A stretch of DNA of 64,000 nt from Liolophura sinensis (Eukaryota > Mollusca > Polyplacophora > Chitonida > Chitonidae), in contig NC_088305.1 in the NCBI RefSeq assembly GCF_032854445.1, positions 23,967,400 through 24,031,399 of the forward strand. The letters run 5' to 3'. Shown here one piece after another: positions 60,001 to 64,000 of the stretch. The position numbers were made by a program, and so were the translations under genes. Every line of letters begins with the position of its first letter. Positions within the stretch are counted from its first letter, which is position 1. A model generated the notes under the pieces. The model saw nothing but the letters and a program-made list of their open reading frames with translations. It searched no databases and had not been told where the DNA came from.

Positions 60001-60553
60001 AAGGTATAATAAGAGATTAAAGGTATAGATAATACTGAATATTATACAGATTACACATTCCGATAATAATAATTTTTCAGTTTCTCTGATGAGAACACCA
60101 TTGTGTTCTACTCTATGTCTCTCCCTCTGATGAGAACACCATTGTGTTCGCCTCTATGTCTAAAGACACATGTAGAATGGATACACCTGGATTACCACTG
60201 CTATCTAACCATTTACAAACGTTACATTACTAATGTTTTAACATACACAGAAAAACGGTGGGTTACCAAACCACTCAAGCAATGCGTGAGAGAATCAAAA
60301 GAAATTTGTGAGAGGACGACATTTTAAACAATAATACAATGACAATGTAAAGTGTGTCTATTACACATACATGTATATCTGAATAGTTCAGAAAACAGTG
60401 CGGACCAATCACAACAAGCTTTTCATACCTCTACGCTGACTGGTCCATCCACTTCCACTTTTGACATACATCCCGTATAATTGGTCCAGGAGTGATTTAG
60501 AATCGGATGAACGAACCAATCCCCGTTGGGCATACATTTCCTAGAAGCATTTC
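38750..60553 (-). CDS. PTH/PTHrP receptor-like class B GPCR, ten exons, 5' end missing
   Basis: Exons in transcript order are 60553-60429, 58950-58856, 55620-55452, 47709-47553, 47148-47088, 44256-44187, 43901-43810, 40967-40829, 40246-40205 and 39085-38750. All have AG/GT borders and the phases join without a break: 427 codons plus stop. Together they give the C-terminal half of the hormone-binding domain, seven helices and a basic, Ser-rich tail. The GVHYIVF segment in helix 6, [13 protein letters not shown] in helix 7 and VKD after helix 2 match PTH receptors better than VIP, secretin or glucagon receptors. Such receptors bind peptide hormones at the plasma membrane and signal through G proteins. 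The HETX network has His (TM2), Glu (TM3) and Thr (TM6), but the last position is Phe, where Tyr is usual. About 110 N-terminal residues are missing. Calcitonin or PDF receptor affinity is less likely but not excluded. Confidence 0.9.
39874..39953 (-). mobile_element. SINE family A with internal deletion (intron 9)
   Basis: On the - strand it has an intact tRNA-like head (GGGGCCTCCGTGGCTCAGTT, then GCGCTAGCGCAGCGTAATGA) joined directly to an (AAAT)n tail. The whole body is missing. Confidence 0.85.
40205..40246 (-). CDS. GPCR exon: helix 7 (42 nt)
   Basis: A 42-nt exon, the length conserved in many class B receptor genes: [14 protein letters not shown]. The usual pattern is G..VA..YCF.N.EV; here the Tyr is Phe. 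Donor GAG|GTGAGG. Confidence 0.93.
40405..40594 (+). mobile_element. SINE family A, 5'-truncated (intron 8)
   Basis: It runs from the B box (GAGTTCAAGTCTAGCTTACG) to GCGTAAAATAGAAACCAAAT and an (AAAT)n tail, with many substitutions. It lies between the helix 6 and helix 7 exons, in the antisense direction to the gene. Confidence 0.85.
40829..40967 (-). CDS. GPCR exon: helix 6 and third extracellular loop
   Basis: 139 nt: [20 protein letters not shown] (conserved Thr of the HETX network; PLFG kink), then the loop and the start of helix 7 ([10 protein letters not shown]). Donor CAG|GTAAAT, phase 0. Confidence 0.95.
41085..41760 (+). repeat. Local tandem block around repeat E (intron 7)
   Basis: Two E copies (41085-41215 and 41393-41540) and a third partial one (about 41580-41620) alternate with a second shared block, TATTCATGAAGGTCTAAAAA near 41290 and TATTCATGAAGGTCTGAAAA near 41670. 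The unit is therefore about 310-380 bp and repeated two to three times. Confidence 0.7.
41761..43204. other. Intron 7 sequence without features
   Basis: There are several overlapping short frames (for example 41770-42090 and 42027-42320 on opposite strands) with no domain or splice support. They look like chance frames. Confidence 0.5.
43205..43275 (-). repeat. Dispersed repeat D (intron 7)
   Basis: GTTGAAACAGACCTTCGTAT, ATCAGCCTTCAGCCGTAATG and GACGTTCTGG form the reverse complement of the core at 5650. It shows that D is not confined to the galaxin array. Confidence 0.65.
43810..43901 (-). CDS. GPCR exon: helix 5 and third intracellular loop
   Basis: 92 nt: [17 protein letters not shown], then a short loop ending in RRYKY and a phase 2 donor (TAT AG|GTAAGT). 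The NF..F.NI.RVL..KL signature is strongly conserved in PTH and VIP receptors. Confidence 0.92.
44187..44256 (-). CDS. GPCR exon: second extracellular loop, start of helix 5
   Basis: 70 nt. It begins with the conserved CW of loop 2 (disulfide to helix 3), then [14 protein letters not shown], matching the W.I..PI..SI pattern. Donor GCG|GTGAGC. Confidence 0.9.
44658..44732 (+). mobile_element. Probable SINE family C 3' end fragment (intron 5)
   Basis: ATCGTCGACATATGACTGTA, then ACGTTAAGCCCAAGGCATAC and a CATAC-type tail resemble the 3' end of family C. It is short and diverged. Confidence 0.45.
45121..45293 (-). mobile_element. SINE family A, 5'-truncated (intron 5)
   Basis: A tail-first copy on +: TATTTATTTATTTGATTGGT, TTTTACGCCGTACCCAGGAA, then body to CACGTGCGGCCGGAGGGGGA. 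It is in the same direction as the GPCR gene. Confidence 0.85.
45978..46032 (-). mobile_element. SINE family A, 3' end remnant (intron 5)
   Basis: GGTGTTTTACGCCATTTCCA, then AATATTTCACCAATACGACG: about 55 bp of the 3' end. Confidence 0.75.
46388..46659 (+). mobile_element. SINE family A, full length, with target-site duplication (intron 5)
   Basis: This is the best preserved copy. The tRNA-like head has A box TGGCTCAGTCGGTTAG and B box GAGTTCAAGTCC; the family body ends in a long poly(A) tail. It is flanked by the 13-bp duplication TATATACACTGGT (46375-46387 and 46660-46672). The intact duplication and the pure A tail point to a recent insertion. Confidence 0.95.
47088..47148 (-). CDS. GPCR exon: helix 4 (61 nt)
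   Basis: It has acceptor TTTATTTTCAG and donor ACT CT|GTAAGT and encodes [19 protein letters not shown]. This matches the P..F...W...R...E helix 4 pattern. Exons of 61 nt here are typical of class B receptor genes. The codon joined from the helix 3 exon is GCC (Ala), where most receptors have Gly (GWG). Confidence 0.88.
47553..47709 (-). CDS. GPCR exon: helix 3 and second intracellular loop
   Basis: 157 nt after acceptor TTTATTTCAG. It carries the conserved Cys (HWQCK) that pairs with the second extracellular loop, then [19 protein letters not shown] with the conserved EGLYLH. It ends GGC TGG G|GTAAGT in phase 1. It joins directly in phase to the previous exon across a 7.7-kb intron. Confidence 0.93.
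47885..47960 (-). repeat. Dispersed repeat D (intron 3)
   Basis: GGCGCCGAAAGAGACATTCG, TATATCAGTCGTAAACCACA: diverged copy, 180 bp upstream of the helix 3 exon. Confidence 0.5.
48960..49034 (-). mobile_element. SINE family A, 3' end remnant (intron 3)
   Basis: TTGTGTTTTACGCCGTATTT, AAGAATATTTCACTTATACG, ACTGCGGTAAGCG: the 3' end only. Confidence 0.75.
50815..50960 (+). repeat. Dispersed repeat E (intron 3)
   Basis: AACCAGAGCAGTGACGAGAG, TTGGCAAATGGTCACATGTG, GGCCGGTGAAATATGG and CTTGTCAGTTTATCTCAGTT: close relative of the copies at 41085 and 37735. Confidence 0.7.
52845..52985 (-). repeat. Dispersed repeat E (intron 3, inverted)
   Basis: CCTAACTGAGGTAAATAGAC, AGGTGTAACGTGTGACGATT and TGCCAATTATCACATTATGA align with the reverse complement of the copy at 50815. 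Confidence 0.6.
55452..55620 (-). CDS. GPCR exon: helix 2 and first extracellular loop
   Basis: 169 nt. It opens [20 protein letters not shown], with the class B RxLHC.RN.(I/V)H.NLF.SF.LR signature and the conserved His of the HETX network. FVKD follows, as in PTH receptors, and then an extended acidic loop (about 25 residues). It ends in phase 0 at GGC ACG|GTAAGA. Confidence 0.9.
55621..57188. other. Intron 2 of the GPCR, left part; no gene
   Basis: No coding signal. A pyrimidine-rich tract (TTTTTCTTTTTTTTCCCTCT and similar) lies near 56330-56395. Confidence 0.5.
57201..57471 (-). mobile_element. SINE family A, full length, with target-site duplication (intron 2)
   Basis: A complete copy in antisense to the window, tail at left and tRNA-like head at right (GGCCTCCGTGGCTCAGTTGG on -). 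It is flanked by the 12-bp duplication TACTACTTAATA (57189-57200 and 57472-57483). Confidence 0.93.
57484..58089. other. Intron 2 spacer without features
   Basis: No gene or repeat recognised. A GGTATGCCTTGG/GGCATACCTTGGGA pair near 57550 and 57852 is a short direct repeat. Confidence 0.45.
58099..58462 (-). mobile_element. SINE family B, full length, with target-site duplication (intron 2)
   Basis: On the - strand the head reads CCGATCCGGATAGCACAGTT with an A-box-like TAGCACAGTTGG, a B-box region GGATCCAGGGTTGAGTCAC, a body of about 290 bp, and an (ACTC)n tail seen on + as (GAGT)n at 58102-58130. It is flanked by TTTAATCTT (58090-58098 and 58463-58471). It is the better of the two family B copies in the window. 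Confidence 0.9.
58655..58735 (-). repeat. Dispersed repeat E fragment (intron 2)
   Basis: TTTCACTGGTTACGTGTGAT, CATTCACACACTGTCGCTGC and TGCTCTGGTTTTATTCTCCA are the reverse complement of part of E. It lies 120 bp from the helix 1 exon. Confidence 0.65.
58856..58950 (-). CDS. GPCR exon: transmembrane helix 1
   Basis: 95 nt, phase 0 in, phase 2 out (TTC AG|GTAAGT). It encodes a short extracellular lead, then [20 protein letters not shown], matching the VGYS.S..SL..A. helix 1 pattern of class B receptors. Confidence 0.9.
58951..60428. other. Intron 1 of the reconstructed GPCR
   Basis: No exon or known repeat seen apart from a 44-bp tandem duplication at about 60083-60165 (CTGATGAGAACACCATTGTG twice). 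The antisense frame 59313-59597 has no recognisable domain. Confidence 0.5.
60429..60553 (-). CDS. GPCR exon: C-terminal half of hormone-binding domain
   Basis: 125 nt with acceptor CTCTGACAG and donor GAG|GTATGA; it starts in phase 1. It contains the RKCMPNGDW stretch (the Cys and the NGxW pattern of the HRM domain) and the SWTNYTGC stretch, equivalent to TWANYSEC in PTH receptors. Asn-X-Ser/Thr sites (N-A-S, N-H-S, N-Y-T) suggest glycosylation. The upstream exon should carry the CW(P) part of the domain. Confidence 0.85.
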
Positions 60554-60725
60554 CTGTCAGAGAAGAAAAACAAACATCGTCTACAATATGCCATAAACAG
60601 AGCAATAATATACATGTAGTGGGAAAGAAATTCAATTTGAAATAACTGTCCATAGATTACTCTCCGTGAATAGCAAGAAAAAGGCTATTAGATATTATTT
60701 ACGACAGAACGTAACTTTTCCATAC

Positions 60726-60788
60726 ACCATCGTATAAGTGGAATATTGCTGAGCACAGTGTAAGACACCAATCAATTACATAAATATC
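60726..60788 (+). mobile_element. SINE family A, 3' end remnant
   Basis: ACCATCGTATAAGTGGAATA, TTGCTGAGCACAGTGTAAGA, CACCAATCAATTACATAAAT: diverged 3' end. Confidence 0.7.
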
Positions 60789-61447
60789 TTTTTCCGTCAA
60801 TTCTTGAATTGCTGTCTCGCTGAGGAGCTACACCGATGACATAATATTGCCCAGCTAATCACAGGATCCCTCCTCTCGACTAATACGAATAAACAACCTC
60901 TGTAAAGTTTCGTTCTGGTGGAAAAATTCGACTGATTATAAACCCAAAAATGCAATAAGAACGATTGTATACAAATGTAGGCGGGGTGAACAGAAAAAAA
61001 CAGAATATTTTAATAGGGCATTTTACATGTAAAAACAAACCTTCGTAATTCCTTTGAATTTTCTAACCATCCTGTAACAATTAAAGTGGGACTTTTGCTC
61101 TTCTTCTCCCACGTTATACTCGCATAGCTTCCTTTATTTAAACACATTTCCTCTCGAATTTCTTAAAGTAGCAAACATGTATTTAGATGATGAAGAAGTA
61201 ACTGGCTGGTAAGCAAATAACATTATGCCTGAAATTTAAGACACTTAACACCTGAGGTTATCCTTAGAGGGAATGATTTATTGACTGATTGATTGATTGA
61301 TTGATTGATTTATTGACCGATTGATTGTTGTTGTTTTGTTAACGGTATGACTTTTAATGACCTTCTAATGGCCCAAACAACCGAACGGAAACGGAAATGG
61401 TAAGAACTTTTTTAATTAGTTTGCTTTTCAATTGATTCAGGATATAG

Positions 61448-61552
61448 GTGTATTTATTTATTTTATTGGTATTTTACGCCTTACTTAAAAATATTTCATT
61501 TGTACGATGGCAAGCAGCGTTATGGTGGGAGGAAACCGGACTGACAAACATT
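61448..61552 (-). mobile_element. SINE family A, 5'-truncated
   Basis: TATTTATTTATTTTATTGGT, ATTTTACGCCTTACTTAAAA, then ATGGTGGGAGGAAACCGGAC: reverse-oriented 3' third of the element. Confidence 0.8.
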
Positions 61553-62204
61553 AGACTTCACTTCCAGGTCCATTCGGCAAATACATTCAGAGCATACAAG
61601 CATACATCGACGTGGATTTTGTGTTGTCACCAAAGGCCCGTGTTAAGCACAAACCTAAAGATGGGGTTTGAACTAGAAAACCATTAATAATACATCAATG
61701 CAATCATATACATTATTTAACGAAAGTAAAAATTGATGGCTTAGCGAAAATCATTCTCGATGCGACAAAAAGCAATGGAAAAGTAGAGTAGACTACTTCC
61801 AGTCTCAGAACCCAGGGAATTCCACGAATGGTGCCCTTTGTCTGAAGGAAACGAAGGATATGAGTGCGTAACTCCTTGGGTGTTCCTTTGAAGAAGACAT
61901 CCCTATTGATAAAACTCATGCCGTCGACTCTAGCTAGCGTGAAAGATCTGTTCGATGAAATATGAACAAGAATGTCCGAGCTTAGTTATACAAATCTATT
62001 GATTACGCATAGGATTTCCATAACGTTACGTCCTTTGATGATTTCAGGCTATATTGTAAACAGAGCCAGGGATACGGTACGCTAACAAACAGTAGGACTA
62101 CTGATGACCGACTAATTAGTTTCTTTAATTCGAGCCGTTGAGAAAGGCTCAAAGAATCGAGGGGAAACGGAAGTGGCAAGTTCTTCTTGTAATAAGTTTG
62201 CTTT

Positions 62205-62322
62205 TCAAGTATTTCAGGTTAGAAGAGTATTTATTTATTTATTTCAAATATTTCAGGCTAGAAGTGTATTTATTTATTTATTTCAAATATTTCAGGCTAG
62301 AAGTGTATTTATTTCCTTATTT
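62205..62322 (+). repeat. 41-bp tandem repeat, three copies
   Basis: Three units of TTTCAAATATTTCAGGCTAG plus AAGTGTATTTATTTATTTAT, the first slightly diverged. It adjoins the tail of the SINE at 62304 and probably arose by slippage at its TTTA tail. Confidence 0.85.
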
Positions 62323-62421
62323 ATTTACGTCATGCTCAGTGGTATTTCACTTGTATGACAGCGGCTAGCATCATGGTGGGAGGAAACTGGGCAGGGTCCA
62401 GGGGAAACCCACAGCCATGCC
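62304..62421 (-). mobile_element. SINE family A, 5'-truncated
   Basis: TTTATTTACGTCATGCTCAG, TGGTATTTCACTTGTATGAC, then CATGGTGGGAGGAAACTGGG: reverse-oriented 3' part, moderately diverged. Confidence 0.8.
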
Positions 62422-62465
62422 TCTGTGCGTTGTGAACGGCTAATATACAAATGTACTATTATATG

Positions 62466-62699
62466 TTTGTCGCGGGTCCTCCGTGGCAGAGATGGTTAGC
62501 ATGGTGCAATGACCCAGGAGCCTCTCACCAGTGTTTCGCTGAGAGTTCGTCCAGCTCACGCTTGCTTCCTCTCCTTCTTGGGAAGGTCTCTCAGCAACCT
62601 GCGGATGGTTGTTGGTTTCCCTCGGGCTCTGCCCGGTTTCCTTCCGCCATAATGATGGCTGCCGTTGTAATAGTGAAATATTTAAATAAATAAATATAT
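62466..62699 (+). mobile_element. SINE family A, near full length, diverged
   Basis: Head GGTCCTCCGTGGCAGAGATG and GAGAGTTCGTCCAGCTCACG, then the body with several deletions and an AAATAAATAAATA tail. The CCGTCGTATAAGTGAAATATTC region is shortened. Confidence 0.82.
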
Positions 62700-62862
62700 G
62701 TTTTTCAATGTATTCTGTAGTGGGTGATGCTTTGATCCCTTGAGTGATTGCATGCTTATCGGTTAATGCTCTACTCAATACCATCTCCCATGTCCGATGA
62801 CAGGTATGTTTATTGTTGATGGTAACCAGACAGAGCCACGAGTGAACTTCTTCCAGGAGCCC

Positions 62863-63129
62863 TGGGGCCTCCGTGGCTCAGTTGGTTAGCGCGCTAGCGC
62901 AGCGTAATGACCCAGGAGTCTCTCACCAATGCGGTCGATGTGAGTTCAAGTCCAGCTCATGCTGGCTTCCTCTCCGGCCGTATGTGGGAAGGTCTGCCAG
63001 CAACCTGCGGATGGTCGTGGGTTTCCCCCGGGCTCTGCCCGGTTTCCGCCCACCATAATGCTGGCCGCCGTCGTATGAGTGAAATATTCTTGAGTACGGC
63101 GTAAAACACCAATCAATCAATCAATCAAT
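62863..63129 (+). mobile_element. SINE family A, full length, with target-site duplication
   Basis: An intact head (GGCCTCCGTGGCTCAGTTGG) and body, nearly identical to 46388-46659, with an (AATC)n-like tail. It is flanked by the 10-bp duplication CCAGGAGCCC (62853-62862 and 63130-63139). The tail variant differs from the poly(A) copy at 46 kb. Confidence 0.94.
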
Positions 63130-63234
63130 CCAGGAGCCCGAGCATATTATATTGCGTAAACTTATGTCTTGACTCTATTCTCAGTTAGAATCAATCTCAT
63201 TGCCTCGTTTCGACGACGATCCTTTCATTTTGTA

Positions 63235-63386
63235 AGGCCTTCTTAATGCTCCATAAGGGAATGTCTTCCTTGAACCTGTGAATGGTCGCGGCCGGGCAGT
63301 GTCCGCTTTCTGCCCACCATATAATGCTGAGGAAAAACACGCCGTCGTGTAAGTGAAAAATTCTTGAGTACGACGTAAAACTACGG
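63235..63386 (+). mobile_element. SINE family A, degenerate
   Basis: From CCTTGAACCTGTGAATGGTC through GCAGTGTCCGCTTTCTGCCC to CGCCGTCGTGTAAGTGAAAA and TTCTTGAGTACGACGTAAAA. It has a small insert before CGCCGTCG and no A-rich tail. Confidence 0.75.
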
Positions 63387-64000
63387 AACCTCAGCAAAAG
63401 GTCATATATTCGATGACATAACATTCGAATTACTCAATCCTGCAACTGATTTGTAACATCGAAGAATACACGAGCGCTTTATTTTTCAAATTATCATAGA
63501 TCTTTCTCTATCTACAGCATCCTGAAATAATTTTTTATGAATGTGTGGCTTACAATTTTTAACGAATTCTGCCTGAATATGTTTAATGGCATAAAAGTTC
63601 CTATCACCAAAAAAAAAATAAATAAAAACGAGTAGAAAATTTTCCAAAATGGTCACCATAGCAGTTCACCTTAGCCATACATCGATCTGATTCGCTACAT
63701 GTAGGCGTAAGGGTACAAATGTTCAGAGGACGTTTCTGTTCAATATTAGGCCATATTAACACTTACACTGATCGAGCTATTATACTTCACCCCCTATCCT
63801 TTATGATACCGAAAGTATACTTAAACCCATCCTGTTGTCTTCAGCCCAAATACAATCACAATAATGGTCGATGCTGACCGGAAGAGCACGTGGGTGGAAG
63901 GTCGTTCACATCCCTTAGGGCGCTGAGTAACAATAAGGTCAATGTTGTTGAAAAGATTTACGAAGGAGTTGAGAACGAATACAGCGACAGATTGGGGGAT
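63387..64000. other. No gene recognised at right edge
   Basis: AT-rich sequence without an open frame, splice-supported exon or known repeat. Confidence 0.5.

Larger units (their letters stand above)
60554..62190. other. Region upstream of first found GPCR exon; no exon identified
   Basis: I looked on the - strand for the missing part of the hormone-binding domain (Cys-Trp-Pro pattern followed by Cys-Pro) and did not find it. The region holds SINE fragments at 60726-60788 and 61448-61552 and a (GATT)n tract at 61277-61325. The frame 61713-61919 on - is not recognisable. Confidence 0.45.

Overview
The window is animal genomic DNA: AT-rich, full of spliced genes, tRNA-derived SINEs, microsatellites and tandem minisatellites, with no prokaryotic gene layout. 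The gene content (secreted galaxin-like proteins with repeated Cys-Cys pairs and a PTH-receptor-like class B GPCR) and SINEs with an (AAATA)n-type tail suggest a marine lophotrochozoan, most likely a mollusc or brachiopod. The species was inferred from sequence features only.

Left third (about 1-32.6 kb): a tandem array of galaxin-like genes on the + strand. I read it as four diverged units. Unit 0 (start of window to about 10 kb) keeps only the Cys-rich 3' exon (2231-2751) plus its poly(A) signal. Unit A (about 10.0-18.5 kb) and unit B (about 18.5-29.1 kb) each hold an intact three-exon gene: TATA box, short untranslated exon 1, exon 2 (signal peptide, basic stretch, poly-Thr linker) and exon 3 (11 Cys-Cys doublets). 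The splice phases match exactly and the predicted proteins are 315 and 319 aa. Unit C (about 29.1-32.6 kb) is a decayed copy: weakened TATA, destroyed exon 1 donor, an in-frame stop and frameshifts in exon 2, and no exon 3. The units also share non-coding sequence, including 68-bp tandem repeats upstream and an 11-bp minisatellite downstream.

Inside or between these units lie an 84-bp higher-order satellite (about 6.6-8.4 kb) that is open in reading frames on both strands, a decayed LINE 3' end (about 4.0-4.4 kb), SINEs of three families, and a solo LTR (24008-24765) present only in unit B.

Middle (about 32.6-38.7 kb): no convincing gene. It holds a full-length family C SINE, a four-copy ~46-bp tandem repeat, SINE fragments and one small uncertain ORF on the - strand (38014-38274).

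Right part (38.75-60.55 kb): one large gene on the - strand, a class B (secretin family) GPCR most like PTH/PTHrP receptors. I reconstructed ten exons, all with GT/AG borders and consistent phases, covering the second half of the hormone-binding domain, all seven helices and a 111-residue tail. The first exons (signal peptide and first half of the hormone-binding domain) were not found and probably lie beyond 60.6 kb or outside the window. Its introns carry many SINEs and a dispersed ~130-bp repeat. From 60.6 to 64 kb there are only SINEs and tandem repeats.

The two gene systems show no visible functional link: the galaxin array probably makes secreted matrix or mucosal proteins, and the GPCR is a peptide-hormone receptor.
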